This document shows positions 36,880 through 48,652 of a DNA stretch of 64,000 bases, piece after piece. Position numbers and translations under genes: made by a program. Origin of the DNA: Oenanthe sinensis (Eukaryota > Streptophyta > Magnoliopsida > Apiales > Apiaceae); the NCBI GenBank assembly GCA_028671895.1, contig CM053796.1, forward strand, positions 41,228,860 to 41,292,859, read 5' to 3'. How positions within the stretch are numbered: the first letter of the stretch is position 1; every line of letters starts with the position of its first letter. The notes under the pieces were generated by a model that worked only from the letters and a program-made list of their open reading frames with translations, was not told the origin of the DNA and did not search any database.

Positions 36880-38634
36880 TTATTGCCTTAATTTTTTTCC
36901 TCTGAGTTGAGTTTCAACTTCATTTTTATAGAGTTCAAATTTCTCTATAGCTTCATCTTTGCTTTTTAGCAAATAGACATAGCAAAATCTTGTACTATCA
37001 TCCACAAATGTGATAAAGTACTTGTTACCATCCCTTGTTTGATTTGATTTTAAATCACACACATCACTATGAATCAAATCTAAGGGTTTTGTATGTCTTT
37101 CAATTGTTCGAAATGATGATCTTGTTAATTTTGCCTCGACACAAATTTCACATTTGTGTTTCGAACTTATTTGGAATGTTGGTATATGGTTCAAGTTAAT
37201 TAATCTACGCATAGTTTCATAATTAACATGACCTAGTCTACCATGCCATAGATTGGAAGACTCAAGCAAGTAAGCAGAAGAATTATTCTTATTAATACTC
37301 TTCACAGTCATTACATTGAGTTTGAAAAGGCCTTCAGTGACATAGCCTTTTCCTACAAACATTCCACTCTTAGATAAAATAACCTTATCAGATTTAAACA
37401 CCATGCGGAATCCATGCTTGTTCAACAACGAGCCAGAAACCAAGTTTTTTCGGATCTCTGGCACGTACAGCACATCCTTAAGAGTCATCTCCTTGCCAGA
37501 GGTCATCTTCAGCACAACATTGCCCTTTCCAAGGACTTCAGATGTTGCAGAATTCCCCATGAACAGCTTTTCTCCGGTGGCAGTTGGTGAAAAGGTATGA
37601 AACATCTCTTTGCTTGAACAAATATGTCTCGTAGCACCAGTGTCAATCCACCATTCTTTCGGATTAGACCCGATCAGATTCACCTCAGAAACCACAGCAG
37701 AGAGACTGATTTCAGATATGTCTTGAGCTACATCATCTACCAAGTGAGCCTCGTGTTTTTTCTTCTTTGGTAGTCTGCACTCAGTTGACTTGTGACCCAT
37801 CTTATCACAATTGAAACATTTTCCTTGAAATTTCTTCTTCGAAACTCCCCCTTTCGGTCCCAAGTTGGGCCTCTTGTCTGGTTTCCCCTTCTTAAACTTG
37901 GAGTTCTTCTTGACCTCCACAACATTAGCATTTGAAGAGCTGACCGACCGATTTTTATTATCCTCCTCAATACGGAGTCTCAAGACAAGGTCTTGCACTG
38001 TCATTTCCTTTCGTTTATGCTTCAAATAATTCTTGAAGTTCATCCAACCAGGGGGCAATTTTTCAATAATCACAGCAACTTGGAATGCCTCATTCATGGG
38101 CATACCCTCAGCTTCCATGTCATGCATGATCATCTGAAGACCTTGCACTTGATTAACCACTTTCTTGGAATCCACCATCACAAACTCGAGAAGTCGGGCC
38201 ACTATAAATTTTTTAGTACCCGCATCATCAGTTCTGTACTTCTTGTCGAGTGAGTCCCATAGAATCTTAGACGTCTTTATCACACTATACACATTGTACA
38301 GTGAATCACTCAAGCAGTTCATAATATAATTTCTGCACAAGAAATCTGAGTGGTTCCATGCTTGAACTGCACTAACACGCTGAACATCAGTGTCACCTTC
38401 TTTCAACGTAGGTGCATCCTCAGTCAAGAACCTCACAAGGTTCAAAGTGGTCAAGTAGAACAACATCTTTTGTTGCCACCTCTTAAAATTCAGCCCACTG
38501 AATTTTTCCGATTTTTCCGCCTGAGCGGTTACCGGCACGGTCGCATTTGGCACCACAAGGGTCGCCGCATTAAGCACAGACACTGCCTCAGCAGTTACAT
38601 CACCAGACAAGCTAGCTCCGTCAACACCAGTCAT
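36880..38634 (-). CDS. copia gag-protease-integrase (N part)
   Basis: The frame starts at the ATG at 38634 (MTGVDGASLSGDV). Order: gag of the UBN2/retrotran_gag type (FSGLNFKRWQQKMLFYLTTL, WDSLDKKY, KLPPGWMNFKNYL), zinc knuckle CFNCDKMGHKSTEC, aspartic protease WWIDTGATRHIC, integrase zinc region (LWHGRLGHVNYETMRRL, CEICVEAKL) and the start of the integrase core (LIHSDVCDL, YFITFVDDSTRFCYVYLL). The frame is lost at an A run near 36890, where sequence resembling the rest of the integrase core continues in another frame. Translation could therefore give only gag, protease and partial integrase without frameshifting. Confidence 0.93.
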   Translation of the reverse strand: MTGVDGASLSGDVTAEAVSVLNAATLVVPNATVPVTAQAEKSEKFSGLNFKRWQQKMLFYLTTLNLVRFLTEDAPTLKEGDTDVQRVSAVQAWNHSDFLCRNYIMNCLSDSLYNVYSVIKTSKILWDSLDKKYRTDDAGTKKFIVARLLEFVMVDSKKVVNQVQGLQMIMHDMEAEGMPMNEAFQVAVIIEKLPPGWMNFKNYLKHKRKEMTVQDLVLRLRIEEDNKNRSVSSSNANVVEVKKNSKFKKGKPDKRPNLGPKGGVSKKKFQGKCFNCDKMGHKSTECRLPKKKKHEAHLVDDVAQDISEISLSAVVSEVNLIGSNPKEWWIDTGATRHICSSKEMFHTFSPTATGEKLFMGNSATSEVLGKGNVVLKMTSGKEMTLKDVLYVPEIRKNLVSGSLLNKHGFRMVFKSDKVILSKSGMFVGKGYVTEGLFKLNVMTVKSINKNNSSAYLLESSNLWHGRLGHVNYETMRRLINLNHIPTFQISSKHKCEICVEAKLTRSSFRTIERHTKPLDLIHSDVCDLKSNQTRDGNKYFITFVDDSTRFCYVYLLKSKDEAIEKFELYKNEVETQLRGKKLRQ

Positions 38635-38636
38635 CT

Positions 38637-39219
38637 CTGAAATCAAGTAATCTCAATTAATTCTCTTGAATAAGTAAACCACTACAAATAATTATTTACA
38701 CAATTAAATAAATTAAGAGGAATTATATTATGTTACAATCATAATAATTTTTTATCTAGAAATAAATACATCAATTTTGATATATCAGTGAATAATTCCC
38801 AGGTTTCGGAGGGGTCACATTGGTCCCACTTAAAACCCAAATCCTAGACAGAATTTTCCATCTTCAATATCAAAAATTAGTATTTTATTCTAAAAAAATA
38901 TTCATGATTGTATCCATAATTAATAAAGCCTAAATTATCAAATGCTAATCATATAAACATATATAAATATAAAACATATAAATTCAATAATTAACAATTT
39001 GACAATACATACAACAGGAAATATAGAAATAATTTCAATATTTCAAAAAAATAAAGGCATTAAAAGGACTAAAAGAAACCACATAAAACATCTAAACCGA
39101 TAAGGCAAGTTAAAAGATCAATAACTAAAAATTAAAATCAGCCGTTACAAACTAATAAAGATCACAAATTTATTGCCAGTTCTGTGAAAGAAAATCGATA
39201 AAAAAACGAACTTTGAAAG

Positions 39220-39298
<79 letters not shown>

Positions 39299-40165
39299 CA
39301 TGCAAGCCAAAATAATAATTATTAAACGGAACACCCAATTATATATAACCATATAAGAAGCCATAACTTAAAAAAAATGGTACTATTAAATCCCTGTTTG
39401 GATAACACGGTCAAGTAAAAAAATCACGGATTAAAACAAACTTGTAAAAAAAATTGTTGACAATTTAACAAAATATAACAACATACAGGAAGACATTAAA
39501 CTGAAATCTAACTTTTTATATCATGGCAAAAGGCTAACTAGCATGTATCACAAAAAAATTGGTAACTATACACTACACCATCCATGATGCAAATAAATTA
39601 TAAAACACAATCTGCCAATTCTAATAAACAAGTATACAAGCATGCTATTCAAATAATGATAGAGATAAATTAACATGCATATAATTACAGCTTAATAAAA
39701 CTAGTACCATGGCCGAGAAAATACATATATAATCATGCAGCTAACCAAGCAAGATATCCATATGAAAGGCAGCTAGACAAGAAACATGTGACAAAATGTA
39801 CTAGTATGGCAATTTTTTTTTTTATAACATATATACAGAGCTTGTTTACGAAACAGAGTAGGAATTGGGAAAAGAAAAAAACCGGACCATACAATGTATC
39901 CTTTACAACCAAAACCATTACCGGGCTAAATAAAAAAAACTAATTTAACACAGTTAAACTGACATATAACCATGGCTTATATCACATACATAAAATATAA
40001 TTTTAAAAAAAAGCGAGCTTGGAAAAAAACCCAGGAATGTTGCATGTCAAAATATACTATACTCTCGAGAAAAAAATCCACACAAATCAGTATATTAAGA
40101 AAACTAATTTATATGAATTATGGGATCTGTTTTAAGCTTGTGGGAAGTATAGATTAGAGGCATAC
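38637..40165 (-). other. copia leader with intron-like boundaries
   Basis: About 1.5 kb without coding potential separates the 5' LTR from the gag ATG. On the minus strand the last bases of the LTR read GATTACTTGATTTCAG then GTATGCC, a good donor. The same 16 bases GATTACTTGATTTCAG occur just before AGATG of gag, a good acceptor. No canonical initiator-tRNA-Met primer-binding site follows the LTR. Confidence 0.5.
39222..39297. repeat. (TA)n microsatellite
   Basis: About 38 uninterrupted TA units lie within the non-coding leader of the nested copia element. This length is prone to slippage and assembly error. Confidence 0.95.
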
Positions 40166-40633
40166 CTGAAATCAAGTAATCAAGAATGAAATACCAAAAT
40201 TAGTTCGAGGCACGTGAAAACCACGCTATCCTTAAAACAGATAAGGCCCTTCCGTACGGTGCTTGAAGGTGAGTTGACTTCCGTCTCCCAGGATACAACG
40301 AACAAAGGTGGTCTTAAGCACAGAAAACCCGCCTTCTACGAACCGAACAAATACGACTTCTATCTCACAGAAACTGAACCTAGAGCTCTAAGAGTAGTAT
40401 GCAAGAAGCTATGAAATTTGTGAATATTTTTGTGTCCCCAACAATGATCTCAATGCCTCCTTATATAGGAGTAAAAATATGTAACTCTCCTTGTAATCAA
40501 TTTTGTAACTCATACACAATAATGAGCAATACACTAATACACCATTATTGTGAGGAGTTACAAATCAATACAATAAGTTACAAAATAATAAAATTAAAGC
40601 TATGCAATTTCAAATTTATTCAAATATCTAACA
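40139..40633 (-). repeat. 5' LTR of the nested copia element
   Basis: The same 495 bp as the 3' LTR, with four differences noted by eye: two at its inner terminus (TGTGGG here, TGTTAG in the other), one C/G and one A/G inside. Confidence 0.92.
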
Positions 40634-42719
40634 AAAACAATAAATAATGAGCAAGTTCTGGAACATACATCACTGATGGAGATGACTGAGATTTGTAGTG
40701 GGTTGAAATGTCAATAGACGCTGAGTTGGTAGGCAATATTTCATACATGTTTGTGGCATTAAACACAAAAACTCCGGCATTGTTTGTGTCTTCAGTAACA
40801 TCAATTACAGTAGTGAGTTCTGTCCCAGCTAGTACACTGAGCACATCAGGAACCATTTTCGGGTCCTTAGGAAATAAAATCAAGTGTAATGTGTTATACA
40901 GTTACATAAATTTAGAAGATATCAAAACAAACTTAAACATGTTGCTCATTGTATTATATTACGGTCGTGAATTGCTCATACAACATATTAACTTACATTA
41001 TATGTGGCTTTCTTGAGGTTTGTAGCAGATAAATGTATTAGCTGCTTGACAACAAGGTCCATAAGAAACACATTGCATGAACTGGTGGACTCCCCGACAA
41101 TTACCTTTACTCTGAACATGTACGAGAATACAAAATCAGTTTACAATTACATGTGACACTCTTACAATTATGTGACATTGTTAAAATTATGTTAATACAA
41201 TGAAAGCAAAATGTACCTCTTCTCAGCTACTGGAATGCTACGTGGACATTGAAAACATTTATAACTTTTATCAATCATGATTACTTCACATTGGCATTTG
41301 TTGCAAGAGTGGTACCACTAGAAACAAGCTTCCTCAACTTTATCGATACCAAATGTGCATAATATGCTCATCTGTCAAATTAAGTAAATTACAGGTGTTA
41401 ATAACGTACATAAATATACATTGCAGCGAAGTAATGGCTAAAAATTATGGACCAAAAACAATAAAAGAGACCTGGACAAACACATATGAGTTCTCCAATA
41501 GTTGCTTGATTGAAACCTTTTCAAAGAATGAGACAACGAATGATTCAGACGTGTCACCATCACCATTAACGTGGGACTTATAACCCTCATCTTCAAGCCT
41601 ATCAAGAATAGGTGACCAGTTTTGTTATTATATATGAATAATCATTAAAACGTTAAGACATCATGTATAAAACACTTATTATTAAAACAATGAAATTTAA
41701 CATGACTCTTAATAATAAGCATACCTCTGTCTGAACTCAGTGACATAATCATATTCCAAGTTAAAATACACCTTTGATGATGGCAGTGTACTTATTTGAA
41801 CAGAATCTGATAAACATATTCAAGAATGTATAAGTGTAGAAGCTACATTTAAATGGAAAATATTAGGCACATAAATTTCCTATCGTGATAATGGTCTGTG
41901 ACATGGGAAATACGGTTAACAAAAAATTTACATACTCTTATAGGTGTTCAATTTAGTGCTGGTTAGAATTACAATAACATGCTTCTTATAATCCGGGCGG
42001 TAATCATTGTTAATAGCTTTTGCAAGTTCTCCCCATATGGTGACTCTATGACGAACGATGCATATTGAAATTTTATATACCATAATATTATATGTCAGAG
42101 TACAAGAGTGTAGCACATAGTACATACATAACGCCACAAAAAAATGGAAAAAAAACATACGTTGAGTCGCAAAGCTTGAACCTAACAATCTCTTTGTCTC
42201 TAAATTTTGTGGCGATTATCCTGAGCCTTTCAAATTCCTCAAAAACTCCAATTACATCTACATAATACAAATAATAATAAAAGTTAAAAAATAATATACT
42301 AAAATTTGCAAAACAATATAATACATGTGATTTATTGTAATTATACTGTAAATTTACCTGCAGCGAACTCAGGGTTCTCATTAGGCTCAAACATGGCAGC
42401 TTGGCTGTATAGGTCACCAAAATCAAGGAATTCAAACTTTTGCAATGGTATCATCGCGTTGTCCATAGTAGGTTCAATATTAGACCCATTGTTGAATCTA
42501 ATGGTATACATAGAAGATACATGCTTCAGTAGACCAATGACGTCCTTTACAGCAAAATTGAATACATAGACACCGCCCTCGTTGACGTTCTTGCCAATGA
42601 CACTCCATGTATCGGCATAGGCAAAAGCATGTACATGTGTGTTCTGCAATTATAAACGATAAATATTAAATCCAATGTGTATGCAATATTGTGCGTGTAA
42701 AATCAATACATAGACAAGA

Positions 42720-45700
42720 GGGTTGAATCAACTGCACCCATAATGTCACGTAGAGAGCGATCAACAGATTCAAAACCGTACATGTGCTGCATTGGTGCCT
42801 CATCTCAAATGATTAGACTTGTCTTTTGCATCAACTCAGCTATATTTGTACCATGCTTGATTCCTGTCACGGAATACTGGTCTAGCTGAAGTGGTATATG
42901 GAACCGTGAATGAGTCGTCCTACCGCCAGGAAGTAGTACAGCTGCAATGCCTGATGAGGCTACAGGTAGAACAATTTTGCGTTCTGAACGTAAACGACAA
43001 TACAAAGTCTGCCAGAGGAAGGTTTTGCCACAACCTCCACTACCTTGGACAAAAACAATGCCACCGGTTTTCTGCTGTACACTTTGAATGATATTATCAT
43101 ATACTTCCTTTTGCTCAGCGTTCAATTTAGAATGATTACAATCATGCATTTGCTTCATCTCTTGTATATCATACCCTGTTTCCTCAAGAATTAAAAGGTT
43201 TACATCTCCAGAGAAAAAACCATCAGAAGGAAATGCATTGATGGAAAATCTCGCAGGCTTTTGCCAATATCATTGAATATTTTTTCAATTTCTGGGTAAA
43301 AAATATTGCATCTTCGTATTAAAATATAGATATGCTACTGTATCGAATAAAATAGTTGCATATACTTCATATTTAGAACTGAATCGCAAACAAATATTTA
43401 ACTGTAACATAAGTTTTGAAATTACCTGCAAGTGCATAATTTTGAATTTCAGAATCCGAGAGGTTGAGATTTATGTTTTGTGTTATACTTCGACGTGAAA
43501 GAATAATATCATCAGGCATGCATCTCCAATGACAATTCCACAACCTAAGAGGATATGACACCAGGCAGTATGACAAAATGTTTACAAACATCTCACGGAG
43601 CTCTTTAGCAAGCGAAGAGTGAGCATTCTCTGCAATTGCATCGTGCCACTGATTGTCGTTCTCAAGTAAGCCTAGCGCTGCACATGCTTCTTTAAAGGTC
43701 TCGTGTATAACACCGTGGACGTTACGAAGCTCTTCAAATGATTTGCATCCTTTCTTTCTCATCAGAAGCATTCTTAAGAATAACAAATCTCCAGCAGTAG
43801 CATGTACCTCAGTGAGCCTACCTACTACCTCACCCCTTTGCCTTGGTTTCCACTTGCACTGTTTAGACAACCAAGTAAAATTCCTTGGAAATTCAGCATA
43901 TGTGAAGTCTCTGGCAATTGGCAGCTCCTGGTTTGCTATGAACCAAGCCTCAAGCTTACTTCTCTTTGATTCAGCTTTATGACAAACATCTTGTAAGGAT
44001 GATCCAGACTTAAAGCTGACATATTTGCTACCTGGCAAGTGAACAGGCAACCGCTCAACAGCTGGCCACCGTGAATGAACATTAAACCCAAAAATTCTTC
44101 AACACGCCTCTGATGCACAAACATAACATTCATCAAGAAATTGTTTCACTTCATTGTATTTATCAGTCTTTTTCCTTTCTGACTCAATATGCGCATTACC
44201 TTTCTTTTTTTGGAGCAACATTGTGGCGTTGTCGTGACCTTTTAAACAATATTTGAAAAGGTACTTCAAAGACCGAGAACTGTTACAATCTCGAAATTTA
44301 TATGGCACTGGAAACGAACCAATAAATCTCTGTTATATGGAACAACGAAGCCATTGTGTAAATCAACACCTTTTTTAATAATAGTTCTACCACTATCTCG
44401 CCTCTTGTACTTTGGAAAACCGTGTTCATCTATAAAAGTGATTGTGTTAAACCTGAGTATAAGAAATTGAATTTGAATTGATGTCACTACCTTGAAATAT
44501 AATGTGGTCGACGAAATAACAAATTGATTCAAAAGATATAGTTTTCACCTTTTAGGAAAGTGCCGCATGCATTTGCCTTTGACCATACAGGGTGAATATG
44601 TTGAGTCCGAACCACAGGGTCCATGCATCATGTAATTACTAACTGCAGTATAACAAATGGGATCTTCATGTTTATCAGGGATTTCAGCAGACACCAATGA
44701 ATCAATTTATTGGACACTCTTTGGCCTATCGCTAGGATGTAACCAAATCAACATATGCATATGGGGAGGCCTCATTTCTGAAACTCAATAACGTGCATGA
44801 CTGAGAGAAAGAAAAAAATAAATGTAAATTGAGGAGTCAAACAACTGAATGATGATAATTTAATTAAATAGTCATAAAGTAAAGATTTAGTATAGTAACA
44901 TCCTATACATCTTCCGAAGTAGTTTTATTTCTTTATGAGAGTCATAAATTGTTCAATCTTTAATTTGAAAACACGCGAAACAACGTCAGGCGCATCACAA
45001 GCGTCAACACCCGGCAATGATTTCAGCATCTCTTGAATCTCAGGCCATTTGGTATTACACGTCATGGTAAGAAATAATGAAGGATGTCCAATGACTCTGC
45101 ATAATGCAAGGGCATCCTTAAAATGCTGAGACATATAGCGCTGAGATCCAGTGAACGAAGCAGGAAGGACAACAGCTTTTTCAACAAAATCTGGATCATG
45201 ATCACCTTTGCGTAGAGCATCACGTACTGAATGATACAACATATTACTGCCAAATACGTCCATTGAGATGAAGAGTAAGACCTGAACCCTTGTAAAAAGT
45301 TAGACCTGCAACGCTGTGTAAAATGTGTGATGGACATTTTGCAAAAGTCTAAAATGTGTAAGATCAACGTGGTTCAAGGGAAAATAATAATTGAGTAATA
45401 TGGAATACAAAAAGAATGATTACCATTCTTGTTCAAAAAATATACCTTCACACAGAGGTATCATTAACTTGTAGCAATAGTACTCTTTCATTGTTACAAA
45501 ATCCATATGTCTCGTTTCAAAACTTTCGTCATCTTCAACGGGTGTTTTGTTCACCCGCTTACCGACATTTTTTAAAGGTATTTCTGTGTGAAAACCATCT
45601 TCAGCGTGAGGGAATAACAGAGGATATTGAAGCTTCATGAAAAATGTGTCAGTTTCCCATACTCTTTTAAGCTTTCACCCATGTCCAGTCTCAACAACAA

Positions 45701-48276
45701 TATTTCTAAAGCCTGCATTGTCGGCATCTTTACTCACAATGAGGCCTCCAAGTTCATTAGTGGGTCCAATAATATTAGGTCGGCCATTTTGAGAGTAAGA
45801 AGATAACAATACTAATTTGAACTCGTCCCGCTGATTTTCCTTGAACCGTTCTCGAGCTTGAAGAAAATAACCTACCAATTTATTGTGACGATAAAGCATG
45901 CGGGATAAATCTTCCACAATACCTTGATCAACACTGTCTCTGGCATTTCCAATAATGTTCATCTTATTCTCAATTTCATTGTCCGTGTCATATATATATA
46001 GCTGGCAAAATTTCGGGGTGTCACCTTCTTCCGGAAGCATGCTACCTACTAAGTGAAGATTTTGTCCCTTAACTTTGAAACAATACGGAGCCCCTCCTTT
46101 GTTTATAAGATGATCAATCTTCCCGTCACTTGAACACATGGCAAACATAGCATTATAAATGCGTATGTTTGACTTAAAATGTTTGGAATGCGAGTTATTG
46201 CCAGGAAGACTGATAAGAGGCTCTGGTGCTGGTTTCTCACGTGGAATATGGAACATTCCATTCCTGCAACAAAGAGAAAATGTAGGTTCACCGCGATTGC
46301 AAGTTTTGTTGTTCCGTTCCATTTTCCACATAATAGCACTGCAGTTCTGGAAAATAGATGATGGTCCACCAAGATTCATGTAACCTTGCCATAACTCGGT
46401 GTTTATTGTGATGTCATCGTTAAATGCTGAAATACAAATTTAAATATTAAATTATTTGGTTCAAATTAATAGTGGTATATCTGAATTGTAAACACTAAAA
46501 ACATACATTGAAATACATGGAATGAGATAAATTAATTTCATCAATAATTTCTTCCTCAAAATGAGTATTCTCGTATGCTTCGTTGAAGCTATCTAATAAG
46601 TTTACACCACCTGAAGATCTGCCAATTATTTGAACATCACCGGATGGTTTGTTACCTATTATCATCTTTCCTGATCAGGTCCCAAAAAATTTGAAAAATT
46701 ATCGTAAAGATAAAACAAAACTTGGAAATGAATCGAGATTGATAGATGTTGTAATATGGTGCCAAATTTTGAATAAATTCACTGCATAATATGTAATACC
46801 TTTCTGACTGTTAGCTTGAATATTTTTGGTTTCTACATTAAGACCTCTAATCCTCTTACCAGTTCCTGGGTAAAAAACTTTAAATTTATGTCATTGAAAT
46901 GAATGTGATATATTGGTCTAAAATTATAATGAATAAGAAGAATGGTTACCGGATGCACTGTTAGAAGTTCCTCTCAGTTGAGTAGCATGATTTGTATTAG
47001 CGCGTGAATTGGAAGTGGGCGATGATCGATTCACTGCATTCAAACAAAATATATATAACACTTTCATATTCCATAACAGAGGAGGATTCATATTTGAATA
47101 CAATCTAATTACAGTTCAATCTTACAATTGGATATATTGGATAAAGGAATCATCTGGTGACTATTGCTTAAATCGCTGTCCGTCGAACATTGATTTCTCT
47201 CAGTCGTTGCTGTGTGGGCATTTGTGTACAATTCTTCACCTCTAGAAACTTGTGTTGGTGCTGAAAAAATAAAAGAAAATAAATGAGAATTGAAAAGTAT
47301 ATCCACATTAAAATGACTACAATGTAATTACGATCAAGGAAAAAAGATAACATATAACCTGTCATACAATTGGAAATATTATTCAAGTTGCTCGAATGAC
47401 AACCCTAGCTGTTTGTAGAGACATGGGATGTTTTTTTATGGAACAACGGAGTCTTTGTAGTATCTATTGGCAAGTGGTCCCGTTAAAAAGATAAATTGGA
47501 TATGAGTATTATGAATACTTGTGCCAATAATAATATATGATCCTACTGTACCATCTGAAATACACGATTGAGGAGTGTTTGTCGTATTAAGTTGGCAATC
47601 AGTAGTGGAATGAATCTGAGTTGGACTTTTATCACACACATAAAACGCACCTCAAGGTTCATTGTTGGGACCTGGAACATGTATTATGATCAGGGTTATA
47701 GGAATCATTCATGCCATCGTAAAAATAATGAATAAATAGTTATTGAATATGGAATCACAAACACAACCAAATTGGAATGGTATTCTCCTTTCCATTGTTA
47801 CGGTACTGCATTTTAAGCATCATGTTATCTAGAAACTTGTCAAGAGCATTTGCACGATTACAACTGCTAAAACCTGAATATCAAAAAAACTGAATGTCAA
47901 TACAATACAAAATTATCATCAATGCAATATAAAACTGATAATCCATGTGGTATAGTCCGAACTTGTAAACAATAAACGTGAAAAATGCAGTACATGTATT
48001 CACCGGTTCTGCGTTAAACGATGACAACGAAACATCGGAGTTTTCAATGCCTCGACGCTTTAAAACTGAATACATTGTGTTTAATAATATTAGATTATAA
48101 ACGAAAAAATATAAACAACACGACTATCTTTGATGCAGATATTAAGAGATTACACTCTGTTTACATATGAAGGCATTACCATTACTGGCACTGTGATGTT
48201 CTGGACTATGCATCCGTATGTTTGTAGAAGAAGATAGGTTCTCTTTCAATGGAGGCAAGCCATCGTTCAAATCCAT
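42720..48276 (-). pseudogene. Helitron Rep/helicase gene, degenerate and truncated
   Basis: The reading begins with short exons from MDLNDGLPPLKENLSSSTN (48276), then S/T/N-rich pieces to about 46500. The Helitron-like N region follows (46440-45670: CSAIMWKMERNN, IRIYNAMFAMCSSDGKIDH, LQYPLLFPHAEDG). The Rep part has GSQRYMSQHFKDALALCRVI, the HUH motif in RPPHMHMLIWLHP (about 44764-44756) and the two-tyrosine motif YLFKYCLKG (about 44263-44249). The helicase start is PIF1-like: Walker A GSGGCGKTFLW, SSGIAAVLLPGGRTTHSRF, and DEAP of motif II. Breaks: TAA at 44709-44707, TGA in place of Trp before DEAP (42807-42805), and several frame changes. All helicase motifs after DEAP are missing because the sequence joins an RPA intron at about 42720. 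Rep catalytic residues survive, but no full protein can be made. Confidence 0.8.
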
Positions 48277-48652
48277 AATAGAAAAATCATAAAATTGAGA
48301 AAAAATAATTCGATCAACGAAGAAGAAGCCTTGATTTTGGTTGTTATGAGAAGATGATCTTCATCTGAGAAGATTAGAGAACACACTCAAAAAGTAGGGT
48401 TCATTAGCGAAGAGATGATAGGGCCATGTAAATTTGAAATATTGTTAGGATACAACGTTAATTATGGATCAGTTTTTGATCGGATTGCTTGTTGATTATG
48501 CTTTTGAATTTAGATTATAATTTTTAATTCTCTTAAATTGCCAAAAATGCTTTAAAACTATTTAAAATTGATTAAAAAATGTTAAACGGGTTGACCCATG
48601 AATAACTCATTATTTACCCAACTTTTGGTAACACTCATTAAGAATATATAGA

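Larger units (their letters stand above)
33660..40633 (-). mobile_element. Ty1/copia LTR retrotransposon, young, one frameshift
   Basis: Two 495-bp LTRs (33660-34154 and 40139-40633) with TGTTAG...CTAACA-type termini enclose gag-pol on the minus strand. They are flanked by the 5-bp target duplication AAAAC (33655-33659 and 40634-40638). I count about four differences between the LTRs by eye, so insertion was recent. It is nested in the Helitron's RPA unit 2. Gag-pol is intact except for one frameshift in the integrase region near 36890. Confidence 0.93.
33050..42650 (-). pseudogene. RPA1-like pseudogene, unit 2 of the Helitron, split by a copia element
   Basis: The pieces run from NTHVHAFAYADTWSVIGK (exon start at about 42645), through IRFNNGSNIEPTMDNAMIP, DVIGVFEEFERLRIIATKF, HRVTIWGELAKAINNDYRP and the zinc-type YHSCNKCQCEV...YKCFQC, to 40640; the remainder (33050-33600) lies beyond the copia insertion. 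Compared with unit 1 the first coding exon is absent: upstream of the NTHVH acceptor the sequence runs directly into truncated helicase. A TAG (41320-41318) replaces a Trp just before the zinc segment, the residue next to the one lost in unit 1. The copia element sits in what is an intron in the paralogue. Confidence 0.65.
28697..48652 (-). mobile_element. Helitron of about 20 kb, decayed, with nested copia insertion
   Basis: On the minus strand the element starts TCTATATATTCTTAATGAGT (from 48652) after a host A, and ends ...GGGAACACGCC-CTAG followed by a host T (CTAG at 28700-28697), with a GCGT/ACGC-type short stem just before the end. These are plant Helitron hallmarks: 5' TC, 3' CTRR, insertion between A and T, no target duplication. 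Between the ends lie Helitron Rep and helicase sequences and two RPA1-like units in the same orientation. Without the 6.98-kb copia insertion and its duplication it would be about 13 kb, a normal size for coding plant Helitrons. Reading frames are broken at many points, so it is no longer autonomous. Confidence 0.75.

Noticed and set aside
39170..39364. Open frame with an alternating I-Y stretch
   Set aside because: It is only a translation of the (TA)n microsatellite.
28697..42650. RPA1-like exons as a functional host replication protein gene
   Set aside because: Premature stops, a frameshift, a missing first exon and a position inside Helitron termini fit decayed transposon cargo.
43653..43982. 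Plus-strand frame of 109 codons
   Set aside because: It is antisense to the Helitron helicase-upstream coding region; the minus strand carries the recognisable protein.
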